Source: Yoonia sp.
GTDB lineage: Bacteria > Pseudomonadota > Alphaproteobacteria > Rhodobacterales > Rhodobacteraceae
Assembly: GCF_017854565.1 (NCBI RefSeq)
Contig: NZ_JAFMHJ010000024.1
Location: forward strand, 1 to 53,781
DNA length: 53,781 nucleotides
Direction: 5' to 3'
How positions within the stretch are numbered: the first letter of the stretch is position 1; each line of letters opens with the position of its first letter. Both the position numbers and the translations under genes were made by a program. This document shows, piece after piece, positions 35,111 to 44,324 of the stretch. The notes below the pieces were generated by a model. It was not told the origin of the DNA and ran no database searches. It saw nothing but the letters and a program-made list of their open reading frames with translations.

Positions 35111-36784
35111 ATGGAAATCAAGACGCTCACCTCTGGCCTGTCGGTCAGTCCGCAAATCACGGTCGCCGATATGCAGGCGATCAAGGATAAGGGGTTTCGC
35201 TCGGTCATCTGCAATCGCCCGGATGGCGAAGGCGCCGATCAGCCGGGCTTTGAAGAAATCGCCGCTGCGGCCAAAAAACTTGGGCTGGAGGCGGATTATC
35301 TGCCAATCGTCGCCGGTAAAGTCGGCGACGATGATGCGGTGGCCTTTGGTAAATCCCTGTTGGATTTGCCGGGGCCGACGTTGGCCTATTGCCGGACCGG
35401 GACCCGCTCGGCCACGCTTTGGTCGTTGGCCGAGGCCGAGACACGCAGCGTGTCCGATATCCTCGCCATCACCAAGGCGGCGGGCTATGACATGGGCGGG
35501 GTCGTGCGCCGGATCGCCAATGGCGGCAAGACACCTACCGACCGCGCCGATGCCAGCTACGAGGTTGTGATCGTGGGGGCGGGGGCCGCCGGGATCGCGG
35601 TTGCCGCCAGTTTGAAGGCGCGCAAGCCGGGGCTTGAGATTGCGATCATTGATCCTGCCGATATCCATTATTACCAACCCGGCTGGACCATGGTCGGTGC
35701 CGGTGTTTTCGACGCCCCTGAAACGGCGCGCACGATGGGGTCGCTGATCCCGCGCGGCGTGCATTGGATCAAGTCGGCCGTCGCCGCGTTTGAGCCAAAG
35801 GACGACGCGGTCATTCTGGATGGCTGCCGGGTCGTGAAATACAAACGTCTGATCGTCTGTCCGGGGCTGAAGCTGTATTGGAACAAGGTCGAAGGTCTGG
35901 TCGAGACGTTGGGCAAAAATGGTGTCACCTCCAACTATCGCTATGATCTTGCGCCCTACACATGGGAATTGGTGCAAGGCCTCAAAAAAGGCCGGGCGAT
36001 TTTCACCCAGCCGCCGATGCCCATCAAATGTGCCGGTGCGCCGCAAAAGGCGATGTACCTGTCCGGCGATGCATGGTCCCGGCGCGGTGTTCTCAAGGAT
36101 ATCGACATCCACTTCAACAATGCCGGTGGCGTGCTGTTCGGGGTCAAGGATTACGTGCCCGCGCTCGAGCAATACGTGGAAAAATATGATGTCACGCTGA
36201 ATTTCTTCCACAATCTTGTGGCGGTGGATGGGGATGCCAAAAAGGCGTGGTTCGATGTGATCAGGCCCGACGCGCCGGTTGAACGGGTCGAGATGGCGTT
36301 TGACATGATGCATGTCTGCCCACCCCAGACCGCACCTGATTTCATCCGTGTCTCGCCATTGGCGGATGCGGCTGGCTGGATTGACGTCGATCAGGCCACG
36401 CTGCGCCATAAAACCTACGAAAACATCTGGTCGCTGGGCGACGTGATGAATGCGCCCAACGCCAAAACGGCTGCCGCGGCGCGTGTGCAGGCACCGGTTG
36501 TGGCCGAAAACGTGGTCGCTGACATGCGGGGCCGCGCCCCTGTGGCGCAGTACAACGGCTATGGTTCGTGCCCGCTGACGGTCGAGCGCGGCAAGATCGT
36601 TCTGGCCGAATTCGGCTACGGTGGCACGCTCTTGCCCAGCTTCCCCAAGTTTCTGGTCGATGGCACAAAACCCAGCCGCGCGGCGTGGTTCCTCAAGGAA
36701 AAAATACTGCCACCGATCTATTGGAAGGCCATGCTAAAGGGCCGTGAATGGATGGCCAAACCGGAAAAAGTGACGGTTGACTAA
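35111..36784 (+). CDS. DUF442 sulfurtransferase/phosphatase-like domain fused to sulfide:quinone oxidoreductase
   Basis: A 557-residue two-domain protein. Residues about 1-140 are a DUF442 (TIGR01244) domain with the loop AYCRTGTRSA, nucleophile Cys94, a dual-specificity-phosphatase-like fold often linked to sulfur transfer. Residues about 150-557 are a flavoprotein of the type II SQR group: the FAD motif is VIVGAGAAGIAVAASL (156-161 core), with cysteines in IVCPGLKL and IKCAGAPQKAMYL that may handle the sulfur. It would oxidise sulfide, reduce the quinone pool, and pass the sulfane sulfur within one chain. It follows the dioxygenase after 20 bp. Confidence 0.9.
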   Translation: MEIKTLTSGLSVSPQITVADMQAIKDKGFRSVICNRPDGEGADQPGFEEIAAAAKKLGLEADYLPIVAGKVGDDDAVAFGKSLLDLPGPTLAYCRTGTRSATLWSLAEAETRSVSDILAITKAAGYDMGGVVRRIANGGKTPTDRADASYEVVIVGAGAAGIAVAASLKARKPGLEIAIIDPADIHYYQPGWTMVGAGVFDAPETARTMGSLIPRGVHWIKSAVAAFEPKDDAVILDGCRVVKYKRLIVCPGLKLYWNKVEGLVETLGKNGVTSNYRYDLAPYTWELVQGLKKGRAIFTQPPMPIKCAGAPQKAMYLSGDAWSRRGVLKDIDIHFNNAGGVLFGVKDYVPALEQYVEKYDVTLNFFHNLVAVDGDAKKAWFDVIRPDAPVERVEMAFDMMHVCPPQTAPDFIRVSPLADAAGWIDVDQATLRHKTYENIWSLGDVMNAPNAKTAAAARVQAPVVAENVVADMRGRAPVAQYNGYGSCPLTVERGKIVLAEFGYGGTLLPSFPKFLVDGTKPSRAAWFLKEKILPPIYWKAMLKGREWMAKPEKVTVD

Positions 36785-36855
36785 ACCGTGTGTCCCGCCT
36801 CTGCCCGGTCCTGCGGGCCGGGGCCAACAATCACCTCACAATAATCGAGCCTGTC

Positions 36856-38583
36856 ATGTCGGCATATCTTTCGCGTTTTCTGCCCATCCTGTCTTGGGGG
36901 CGTAGCTACAACGCTAGGTCATTTGGCAATGATATGGTCGCGGCTGTCATCGTCACGATCATGTTGATCCCGCAATCGCTGGCCTATGCGCTGCTGGCGG
37001 GATTGCCGCCAGAGGCCGGGCTTTATGCGTCCATCGCGCCGATCATTCTTTACGCGGTGTTCGGCACCAGCCGCGCGCTGGCGGTGGGTCCCGTCGCGGT
37101 GGTGTCGCTGATGACCGCCGCCGCCTTGGCCAATATCGCCGAGCAGGGGACGATGGGCTATGCCGTGGCCGCGCTGTCGCTGGCGGCGCTGTCGGGTGTG
37201 ATGTTGCTGGCCTTGGGGGTGTTCCGTCTGGGCTTTATCGCCAATTTCCTGTCGCATCCGGTCATTGCGGGTTTCATCACGGCGTCCGGGATCATTATCG
37301 CGGCCAGCCAGTTGAAACATGTGCTGGGCATCAATGCAGAGGGTCACAACCTGTTGGAGATCGGCGGATCGCTGATCACACATCTGACGCAAATCCACTG
37401 GATCACGGCCCTTATCGGCGTCAGCGCCACCGCATTTCTGTTTTGGGTCCGCAAGGGGCTGAAACCATTGCTGCGCCGGATGGGGCTGGGGGCGGGTGCC
37501 GCCGACGTGATCGCCAAGGCCGGCCCTGTTGCGGCGGTCGTTGCCACGACCCTCGCCGTCTGGGGGCTGGATCTGGCAGCGCGCGGCGTGAAGATTGTCG
37601 GCGATGTACCCCAAAGCCTGCCGCCGCTGACCCTGCCGTCCTTCTCACCCGAACTTCTGGGGCAGTTGTTGCTACCCGCGTTCCTGATTTCGATCATTGG
37701 CTTCGTCGAATCCATTTCCGTTGCCCAGACACTGGCCGCCAAGAAGCGTCAGCGCATTGACCCCGACCAAGAGCTGATCGGCTTGGGTGCCGCAAATATC
37801 GCCGCATCCCTGACCGGCGGTTTCCCGGTGACGGGTGGCTTTTCGCGATCCGTGGTGAATTTTGACGCCGGCGCCGAAACGCCTGCTGCCGGTGCGTTCA
37901 CCGCTGTCGGTCTGGCCATCGCCGCCGTCGCACTGACGCCGCTGATCTTCTTTCTGCCCAAGGCCACGCTGGCCGCCACGATTATCGTCGCCGTGCTGAG
38001 CCTTGTGGACTTCAGCATCCTCAAACGAAGTTGGGCGTATTCGAAGGCGGACTTTTCTGCGGTTCTGGCGACAATTCTGCTGACCCTTGGTGTCGGTGTC
38101 GAAGCAGGCGTTTCTGCGGGCGTCGCCTTGTCGGTGCTGCTGCATCTCTATAAATCGTCACGCCCTCACATTGCCGAAGTCGGCTTGGTGCCGGGTACCG
38201 AACACTTTCGCAACGTCTTGCGTCACAAGGTGCAGACGGATCCGCATGTGCTGACCCTGCGGGTGGACGAAAGCCTGTATTTCGCCAATGCCCGCTTTCT
38301 TGAAGACAGCATTCACGACCGCGTCGCCGCCAACAAGAATATCCGCCATGTGATCCTGCAATGTACGGCGATCAATGAAATCGACCTCAGTGCGCTGGAA
38401 TCGCTCGAGGCGATCAACAACAGGCTGGCCGAGATGGACGTGAAACTGCATCTGTCCGAAGTCAAAGGCCCGGTGATGGACCGGCTGCAACGATCGCATT
38501 TTCTTGACCAGCTGACCGGCAAGGTTTTCCTGACACAGTTCGAAGCCGCAGGGGCGGTCAGGGCCTACACCGCCGCCGTCTGA
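36856..38583 (+). CDS. SulP-family anion permease with STAS domain
   Basis: A 575-residue SLC26/SulP transporter. The N-terminal region holds SulP signatures (PQSLAYALLAGLPPEAGLYASIAPIILYA split over about residues 40-70, and GPVAVVSLMTAA), with 10 or more membrane segments, and a C-terminal STAS domain (about 440-550, LTLRVDESLYFANARFLED). Family members carry sulfate, bicarbonate or other anions. Its place after the SQR gene suggests export or import of an oxidised sulfur anion. I chose the ATG at 36856; an in-frame ATG 22 codons upstream lacks support. No strong ribosome-binding site is visible. Confidence 0.85.
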   Translation: MSAYLSRFLPILSWGRSYNARSFGNDMVAAVIVTIMLIPQSLAYALLAGLPPEAGLYASIAPIILYAVFGTSRALAVGPVAVVSLMTAAALANIAEQGTMGYAVAALSLAALSGVMLLALGVFRLGFIANFLSHPVIAGFITASGIIIAASQLKHVLGINAEGHNLLEIGGSLITHLTQIHWITALIGVSATAFLFWVRKGLKPLLRRMGLGAGAADVIAKAGPVAAVVATTLAVWGLDLAARGVKIVGDVPQSLPPLTLPSFSPELLGQLLLPAFLISIIGFVESISVAQTLAAKKRQRIDPDQELIGLGAANIAASLTGGFPVTGGFSRSVVNFDAGAETPAAGAFTAVGLAIAAVALTPLIFFLPKATLAATIIVAVLSLVDFSILKRSWAYSKADFSAVLATILLTLGVGVEAGVSAGVALSVLLHLYKSSRPHIAEVGLVPGTEHFRNVLRHKVQTDPHVLTLRVDESLYFANARFLEDSIHDRVAANKNIRHVILQCTAINEIDLSALESLEAINNRLAEMDVKLHLSEVKGPVMDRLQRSHFLDQLTGKVFLTQFEAAGAVRAYTAAV

Positions 38584-38954
38584 TCGGCTTTCCCAGGCGC
38601 GCCCGTTGCCCCGGTACATGCACACCGCGCCGGCGCTGTTGTCTTGCAAACCCGGTCTCGGGCCACGCCAAACGACAATGCGATTTGCGTGCAGACGTAC
38701 GTACGCAGTCTGTACGGGTTGTGGACAGGTTCCGGCTGTGCATTTGTGACGTTTTCCCAAGGTTTCAGCGCGTTTTTACGTCATGGCCCGCGAAACCGTC
38801 GCCAGCCCCCACCGCGCGTTGCGCCGCCCTCTTGATCCGCCCGGTGCATCCGTCTATACGCCGCTGGTCGGAGGTCATAAATCCGACTCATATGTAACGC
38901 CGTGTTTGGCCGCTCCCGTCGCTGGGGGCCAATTCCGGCAGTAGGAGAAGCGAC
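38584..38954. other. 371-bp spacer before rplO, no gene seen
   Basis: No ORF with plausible coding content and no tRNA is visible. It should hold the rplO-secY promoter, since no ribosomal gene precedes rplO. A short inverted repeat (GTCGGA 38867-38872, TCCGAC 38882-38887) lies in what is probably the mRNA leader. A CAGACGTACGTACG / CAGTCTGTACGG near-repeat lies at about 38691-38720. I cannot assign either. Confidence 0.4.
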
Positions 38955-39428
38955 ATGAAACTGAATGAACTGTCTGACAACCCAGGCGCCACCAAATCCC
39001 GCAAACGCGTTGGCCGTGGTGCCGGTTCGGGCATGGGTAAAACCGGTGGCCGTGGTATCAAAGGTCAGAAATCCCGTTCCGGCGTTGCCATCAAAGGCTT
39101 CGAAGGCGGCCAGATGCCCCTCTACCAGCGTCTGCCAAAGCGCGGCTTTAACAATATCAACCGCAAGACGTTTTCCGTTGTTAATCTGGGCCTTATCCAG
39201 AAATTCATCGACGAAGGCAAAATCGACGCCAAGGCCGACATCACCGAGGATGCACTGATCGCATCAGGTCTGGTGCGTCGCAAAAAGGACGGTATCCGCG
39301 TTCTTGCCAAGGGCGATCTGACAGCGACAGTCAACATCATGGTTACCGGCGCCTCCAAGGGTGCGGTCGATGCTGTGGCAAAGGCTGGCGGCTCTTTGAC
39401 GGTCACAACACCGGCAGCGGCTGAGTAA
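38955..39428 (+). CDS. rplO: 50S ribosomal protein L15
   Basis: A 157-residue L15, recognised by the N-terminal [22 protein letters not shown] block, the [12 protein letters not shown] segment and [19 protein letters not shown]15 binds 23S rRNA late in 50S assembly. A strong ribosome-binding site (TAGGAGAAG) precedes the ATG. In most bacteria rpmD lies directly upstream; here the next gene upstream is a SulP permease. Confidence 0.98.
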   Translation: MKLNELSDNPGATKSRKRVGRGAGSGMGKTGGRGIKGQKSRSGVAIKGFEGGQMPLYQRLPKRGFNNINRKTFSVVNLGLIQKFIDEGKIDAKADITEDALIASGLVRRKKDGIRVLAKGDLTATVNIMVTGASKGAVDAVAKAGGSLTVTTPAAAE

Positions 39429-39480
39429 GACCTTGTGAGCGGCGGCGCCGTCGCTTACATACCTCCTCAAGTTTACCCAA

Positions 39481-39512
39481 ACGCCGCCACTCGGGGAACC
39501 GTCTGGCGGCGT
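39481..39512 (+). terminator. Hairpin between rplO and secY
   Basis: ACGCCGCCA / TGGCGGCGT is a perfect 9-bp stem with a 14-nt loop ending 21 bp before secY. A short TTAT follows, so it is probably an attenuator or processing site, not a full stop. Confidence 0.45.
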
Positions 39513-39533
39513 TTATCATGAAAAGAGACCCAA

Positions 39534-40895
39534 ATGGCTTCAGCAGCAGAGCAAATGGCATCCAACATCAGTTGGAGCGCGTTCGGCAAAGCAACTGAAC
39601 TGCGTCAGCGCATCATGTTTACGATCGGACTTCTGATCGTCTACCGCCTTGGCACATTCATTCCCGTCCCCGGCATTGATGGCACCGCGCTCAAGCAGTT
39701 CATGGATGAAGCGGCGTCCGGGATCGGTGGCATCTTGTCGATGTTCACCGGTGGCGCGCTGTCGCGTATGGCGATTTTCACGCTTGGGATCATGCCGTAC
39801 ATTTCGGCGTCGATCGTTGTGCAACTGCTTGGCTCCATGTGGGAGCCGTTGAAAAACCTCAAGAAAGAGGGTGAGCAGGGGCGTCGAAAGATCAACCAAT
39901 ACACCCGCTACGGCACCGTGGTGCTGGCGACGGCGCAGGCCTACGGTCTTGCTGTCAGCCTCGAGGCTGGGGGTCTTGCCGCCGATCCGGGCCTGTTCTT
40001 CCGCGTGGCTTGCGTCGTTACGATTGTTGGCGGCACGATGTTCCTGATGTGGTTGGGCGAACAGATTACCGCGCGCGGTATCGGCAACGGCATCTCGCTG
40101 ATCATCTTTGTGGGCATCATAGCCGAAATCCCTGCTGCTGCGGCACAGTTCTTGTCCCAAGGCCGCTCTGGCGCGATCAGCCCGTTGGTCATCATCGGCA
40201 TCCTTGTCATGGTCGCAGTGATACTGACTTTCGTGGTCTTCATGGAACGATCATTGCGCAAGATACACATCCAATACCCGCGCCAGCAGCGTGGCATGAA
40301 GGTCTATGATGGGTCCTCCAGTCACCTTCCGATCAAGGTGAACCCCGCTGGCGTTATCCCTGCGATTTTCGCCTCTGCGCTTTTGTTGTTGCCCACGACG
40401 ATCAGCACATTCAGCGGCGGAACCTCGGGTCCCGTCATGTCGACTATTCTGGCGCTTTTTGGGCCAGGTCAGCCGCTTTACCTGATTTTCTTTGGCGCCA
40501 TGATTGTATTTTTCACATATTTTTACACGCGTGAAGTCGCCTTCAAAACCGAAGATGTCGCCGAAAACCTCAAGAACCAAAACGGCTTTGTGCCGGGTAT
40601 TCGTCCGGGCAAGAAAACCGCCGAATATCTGGACTATGTGGTGACCCGCATTCTGGTTCTCGGCTCAGGGTATCTGGCACTTGTGGCGCTGCTGCCGGAA
40701 ATCATTCGGGCACAATTGTCGATACCGTTTTACTTTGGCGGCACATCAGTTTTGATTATCGTGTCCGTTGGGATGGACACGATCCAACAGATACAGTCAC
40801 ATCTGGTGGCGCATCAGTACGAAGGTCTGATTGAAAAGTCGCAGCTGCGCGGTAAGCGGAGTGCAACCAAACGTAAGGGGCCAACGCGTCGATGA
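39534..40895 (+). CDS. secY: Preprotein translocase subunit SecY
   Basis: A 453-residue SecY, the channel of the Sec translocon, with ten membrane helices. Family landmarks are [12 protein letters not shown] near the first helix, [24 protein letters not shown] (plug and helix 2 region, split here), [14 protein letters not shown] and the basic cytosolic tail. The stop overlaps the adk start by 4 bp. It is essential for protein export and membrane insertion. Confidence 0.98.
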   Translation: MASAAEQMASNISWSAFGKATELRQRIMFTIGLLIVYRLGTFIPVPGIDGTALKQFMDEAASGIGGILSMFTGGALSRMAIFTLGIMPYISASIVVQLLGSMWEPLKNLKKEGEQGRRKINQYTRYGTVVLATAQAYGLAVSLEAGGLAADPGLFFRVACVVTIVGGTMFLMWLGEQITARGIGNGISLIIFVGIIAEIPAAAAQFLSQGRSGAISPLVIIGILVMVAVILTFVVFMERSLRKIHIQYPRQQRGMKVYDGSSSHLPIKVNPAGVIPAIFASALLLLPTTISTFSGGTSGPVMSTILALFGPGQPLYLIFFGAMIVFFTYFYTREVAFKTEDVAENLKNQNGFVPGIRPGKKTAEYLDYVVTRILVLGSGYLALVALLPEIIRAQLSIPFYFGGTSVLIIVSVGMDTIQQIQSHLVAHQYEGLIEKSQLRGKRSATKRKGPTRR

Positions 40896-41536
40896 ATATT
40901 ATACTGCTGGGGCCGCCGGGGGCGGGCAAGGGAACACAGGCGCGCAAGCTCGTGGAAGAACGTGGCATGGTGCAGTTGAGCACCGGCGATATGCTACGTG
41001 CCGCGCGCACAAGCGGCACGCAGATGGGCAAGGTCGTAGCGGATGTCATGGACCGCGGCGAACTTGTGACAGATGAGATCGTGATCGGTCTGATCCGTGA
41101 ACAGTTGACCAGTGGCAATGCCGCAGGCGGCTACATATTTGATGGTTTTCCCCGCACGCTGGCACAGGCTGATGCCTTGGGTGATTTGCTGGCAGAGCTG
41201 GGCGAAACGCTTGATTGCGTGATCGAAATGCAGGTTGATGATGAGGCGCTTGTCACCCGGATCACCGCGCGTTCGACATGCGGTGCCTGTGGCGAAGTCT
41301 ACAACGACAACACAAAACCAATCCCTGCTGATGGCAAATGCATCAAATGTGGCGCATCTGATTTCCAGCGCCGTGCGGATGACAACGAAGATAGCCTGCG
41401 GACGCGGCTGATGGCCTACTATAAGCAGACCAGCCCTCTTGTTGGGTACTACTATGCCAAGGGCGATCTGAAAACTGTAGACGGTCTGGCAAGCGTCGAT
41501 GAAGTCGCAGCATCAATCAGCGCGGCACTGAAATAG
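40892..41536 (+). CDS. adk: Adenylate kinase with zinc-type lid
   Basis: A 214-residue adenylate kinase (ATP + AMP = 2 ADP). The P-loop is [11 protein letters not shown] and the NMP-binding segment is [11 protein letters not shown], with DGFPRTL downstream. The lid contains four cysteines, 130/133 and 150/153 (STCGACG and KCIKCG), which should bind structural zinc, a variant found in part of the bacteria. It is coupled to secY by a 4-bp overlap. Confidence 0.97.
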   Translation: MNIILLGPPGAGKGTQARKLVEERGMVQLSTGDMLRAARTSGTQMGKVVADVMDRGELVTDEIVIGLIREQLTSGNAAGGYIFDGFPRTLAQADALGDLLAELGETLDCVIEMQVDDEALVTRITARSTCGACGEVYNDNTKPIPADGKCIKCGASDFQRRADDNEDSLRTRLMAYYKQTSPLVGYYYAKGDLKTVDGLASVDEVAASISAALK

Positions 41537-41610
41537 ACAGCCATCGCCTGTTGGGACCGGCGTCGGGCAGATGGATTTTCCAGAAAGTTCATCGCGGCCT
41601 TGTGGGAGTG

Positions 41611-41639
41611 TTGACCATTCCCTGAATGCCCCCTAAACA
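41611..41639 (+). promoter_or_regulatory. Candidate promoter for the rpsM-rpsK-rpoA-rplQ genes
   Basis: TTGACC (41611-41616) and TAAACA (41634-41639) are separated by 17 bp in the 260-bp adk-rpsM spacer. Spacing and -35 quality suit a housekeeping sigma-70 promoter. A later inverted repeat (AGCCCGG 41715-41721, CCGGGCT 41733-41739) would lie in the leader. Confidence 0.45.
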
Positions 41640-41796
41640 GCGCCATCCCTAAAGGGAATCGCTTCATGATGAAGGGGTCGCCCCCCGAAATCATTGATCA
41701 CCTCGATATGACGCAGCCCGGCGCTCAACGCTCCGGGCTTCCGTTGTGAAAAAAGGGTCTGGTATGACGGACCCGCAACGAAAAGGAATTGCACAC

Positions 41797-42165
41797 GTGG
41801 CACGTATTGCCGGCGTAAACATCCCGACTGCAAAGCGGGTTCCAATCGCCCTGACTTACATCACCGGTATTGGTAACACCAAAGCCGAAGAAATCTGCGA
41901 AGCTGTCAAGATTGACCGCGCACGCCGTGTTAACGAACTGTCCGACGCAGAAGTGTTGGCCATTCGCGAATACATCGACGCGAACCTGACCGTCGAAGGT
42001 GACCTGCGTCGCGAGACACAGTTGAACATCAAGCGCCTGATGGACCTTGGTTGCTATCGTGGTCTGCGCCACCGTCGGAACCTGCCGGTTCGTGGTCAGC
42101 GGACACACACAAACGCACGCACACGCAAGGGCCCTGCAAAGGCCATTGCCGGCAAAAAGAAATAA
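41797..42165 (+). CDS. rpsM: 30S ribosomal protein S13
   Basis: A 122-residue S13 starting at GTG 41797 ([14 protein letters not shown]), with AAAAGGAA upstream. An in-frame ATG 17 codons earlier would add residues not found in the family. The C-terminal [24 protein letters not shown] tail is typical. S13 contacts 16S rRNA and the 50S subunit in the head region. Confidence 0.97.
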   Translation: MARIAGVNIPTAKRVPIALTYITGIGNTKAEEICEAVKIDRARRVNELSDAEVLAIREYIDANLTVEGDLRRETQLNIKRLMDLGCYRGLRHRRNLPVRGQRTHTNARTRKGPAKAIAGKKK

Positions 42166-42179
42166 GGAGGGTCTGACAG

Positions 42180-42569
42180 ATGGCACGCGATACCAAACGC
42201 ACCAAAAAGAAGGTCTCCAAGAACATCGCCGCAGGCGTTGCTCACGTGAACTCTTCGTTCAACAACACAAAAATCCTGATTTCCGACGTGCAGGGCAATG
42301 CCATTGCATGGTCATCCGCAGGCACCATGGGCTTCAAAGGGTCGCGTAAATCGACACCTTACGCGGCACAGATGGCGGCTGAGGATGTGGGCAAGAAAGC
42401 ACAAGATCACGGCGTCAAGACGCTTGAAGTCGAAGTGCAGGGTCCCGGGTCCGGTCGTGAATCGGCGCTGCGTGCGCTGGCTGCTGCTGGTTTCAACATC
42501 ACCTCGATCCGTGATGTGACACCAATGGCGCACAACGGCTGCCGCCCACCAAAGCGCCGTCGCGTTTAA
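42180..42569 (+). CDS. rpsK: 30S ribosomal protein S11
   Basis: A 129-residue S11 with the family motifs [16 protein letters not shown] and [18 protein letters not shown], ending [11 protein letters not shown]. It forms part of the platform of the small subunit. AAGGAGG precedes the ATG at a good distance. Confidence 0.98.
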   Translation: MARDTKRTKKKVSKNIAAGVAHVNSSFNNTKILISDVQGNAIAWSSAGTMGFKGSRKSTPYAAQMAAEDVGKKAQDHGVKTLEVEVQGPGSGRESALRALAAAGFNITSIRDVTPMAHNGCRPPKRRRV

Positions 42570-42585
42570 TTACCACCCAAACGCT

Positions 42586-42615
42586 TTGGGGTCGCGCAAT
42601 TTTGCACGGCCCCAA
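42586..42615 (+). terminator. Hairpin between rpsK and rpoA
   Basis: TTGGGG(T)CG pairs with CG(G)CCCCAA, a 9-bp stem including one T-G pair, with a 12-nt loop. No U run follows; probably an attenuator or processing element within the operon. Confidence 0.4.
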
Positions 42616-42681
42616 TCCGTCATTTTGAAACCTCGGGCGTTTGCCTTTCGGACATGAAGGCAGACAGGAATGGAGGGACGC

Positions 42682-43698
42682 ATGATCCACAAGAACTGGG
42701 CTGAATTAATCAAGCCAACACAACTGGACGTCAAGCCGGGCAACGACCCGATGCGTCAGGCAACTGTGATTGCCGAACCGCTTGAGCGTGGCTTTGGCCT
42801 GACGCTTGGCAACGCGCTGCGCCGCATCTTGATGTCGTCGCTGCAAGGTGCCGCCATTACGGCTGTGCAAATTGACAACGTGCTGCACGAATTTTCCAGC
42901 GTTTCCGGTGTGCGTGAAGACGTCACCGATATCGTGCTGAACCTCAAAGGCGTCGCCATCCGTATGGAAGTCGAAGGGCCAAAGCGTTTGTCCGTTCAGG
43001 CCAAAGGCCCGGGCGTTGTGACCGCTGCTGACATCTCCGAGACCGCCGGCATCGAGATCCTGAACAAGGACCATGTGATCTGCCACCTCGACGAGGGTGC
43101 CGATCTGTACATGGAACTGACGGTGAACACCGGTAAGGGCTATGTCGCCGCTGAAAAGAACAAGCCAGAAGATGCGCCCATCGGTATGATGGCCATTGAC
43201 GCGATATATTCGCCTGTCAAAAAAGTCAGCTACGACGTGCAGCCAACCCGTGAAGGTCAGGTTCTGGACTATGATAAGCTGACCATGAAAGTTGAAACCG
43301 ATGGGTCGCTGACACCTGACGATGCTGTGGCGTATGCCGCGCGCATTCTTCAGGATCAGCTGTCGATTTTCGTCAACTTCGATGAACCTGAATCAGCGAC
43401 CGCTGGTGCAGACGATGATGGTCTGGAATTCAACCCGCTGCTGCTCAAGAAAGTGGACGAGTTGGAACTGTCTGTCCGTTCGGCAAACTGCCTCAAGAAC
43501 GACAACATCGTCTATATCGGCGATCTGATCCCGAAAACCGAAGCAGAAATGCTGCGCACTCCGAACTTCGGCCGCAAATCTTTGAACGAGATCAAAGAAG
43601 TGCTGTCCGGCATGGGTCTGCACCTTGGCATGGACGTCGAGGACTGGCCACCGGACAACATCGAAGATCTTGCGAAGAAATTCGAAGATCAGTTTTAA
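42682..43698 (+). CDS. rpoA: RNA polymerase subunit alpha
   Basis: A 338-residue alpha subunit. The N-terminal domain shows [27 protein letters not shown], which drives dimerisation and assembly. The C-terminal domain carries [21 protein letters not shown] and [12 protein letters not shown], which contacts UP elements and activators. The start at 42682 ([10 protein letters not shown]) has GGAGGG just upstream; an ATG four codons earlier overlaps this site. The gene is followed by a strong hairpin. Confidence 0.98.
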   Translation: MIHKNWAELIKPTQLDVKPGNDPMRQATVIAEPLERGFGLTLGNALRRILMSSLQGAAITAVQIDNVLHEFSSVSGVREDVTDIVLNLKGVAIRMEVEGPKRLSVQAKGPGVVTAADISETAGIEILNKDHVICHLDEGADLYMELTVNTGKGYVAAEKNKPEDAPIGMMAIDAIYSPVKKVSYDVQPTREGQVLDYDKLTMKVETDGSLTPDDAVAYAARILQDQLSIFVNFDEPESATAGADDDGLEFNPLLLKKVDELELSVRSANCLKNDNIVYIGDLIPKTEAEMLRTPNFGRKSLNEIKEVLSGMGLHLGMDVEDWPPDNIEDLAKKFEDQF

Positions 43699-43708
43699 GA
43701 CAATGTAG

Positions 43709-43726
43709 GGCGGGGTTTTCCCCGCC
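43709..43726 (+). terminator. Hairpin between rpoA and rplQ
   Basis: GGCGGGG, TTTT loop, CCCCGCC forms a stable 7-bp stem 11 bp after the rpoA stop. Only two U residues follow. Partial termination before rplQ is likely. Confidence 0.5.
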
Positions 43727-43818
43727 TTGCCGCACGACCCTGGGCAATCCTGCCCCAATAATACGGCTGGCACGCATCAGACCGTTGGACAAAGTATAAT
43801 TCTTTAGGAGACTACAAA

Positions 43819-44238
43819 ATGCGTCACGCAAGCGGTTATCGCAAGCTGAACCGGACCCACGAACACCGCAAGGCGTTGTTCGCGAACATGGCTGGTTCCT
43901 TGATCGAACACGAACAAATCAAAACAACGCTGCCAAAGGCCAAGGAATTGCGCCGGATCGTTGAAAAGCTGATCACACTTGGCAAGCGCGGCGACCTGCA
44001 TGCCCGTCGTCAGGCTGATGCGCGTCTCAAGCAGGACATTCACACAGCAAAGCTGTTTGAAGTGCTTGGCCCACGCTATCAGGACCGTCAGGGTGGCTAT
44101 GTCCGCATCATGAAGGCCGGCTTCCGTTACGGCGACATGGCGCCGATGGCGATCATTGAATTCGTCGACCGCGACGTCGACGCCAAAGGCGCGGCTGATA
44201 AGGCACGCTTGGCCGAATACGAAGCCGCCGAGGATTGA
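43819..44238 (+). CDS. rplQ: 50S ribosomal protein L17
   Basis: A 139-residue L17 starting [20 protein letters not shown], with the typical [28 protein letters not shown] segment (split over about residues 34-60). It binds 23S rRNA near the exit tunnel. TAGGAG precedes the ATG. It is the last gene of the alpha-operon part, and a clear intrinsic terminator follows. Confidence 0.98.
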   Translation: MRHASGYRKLNRTHEHRKALFANMAGSLIEHEQIKTTLPKAKELRRIVEKLITLGKRGDLHARRQADARLKQDIHTAKLFEVLGPRYQDRQGGYVRIMKAGFRYGDMAPMAIIEFVDRDVDAKGAADKARLAEYEAAED

Positions 44239-44266
44239 TCCCGACGCCACTTCGCTAAAGTTTTGT

Positions 44267-44293
44267 AAAGCCTCGCTACACTAGCGGGGCTTT
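44267..44293 (+). terminator. Intrinsic terminator after rplQ
   Basis: AAAGCCTCGCT / AGCGGGGCTTT makes an 11-bp stem (one T-G pair) with an ACACT loop, followed by CGCTTTT. This looks like a genuine Rho-independent terminator. Confidence 0.75.
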
Positions 44294-44324
44294 CGCTTTT
44301 CCAAACAAGGCATATGTTGACCCC

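Noticed and set aside
34871..36409. Open frame of 512 codons antisense to the DUF442-SQR gene
   Set aside because: The plus-strand frame has clear FAD and DUF442 motifs; the antisense product has none and no ribosome-binding site.
38584..38954. Possible rpmD remnant or small RNA before rplO
   Set aside because: No stretch resembles L30 in any frame, and no stable structure typical of a known RNA class is evident beyond a 6-bp hairpin.
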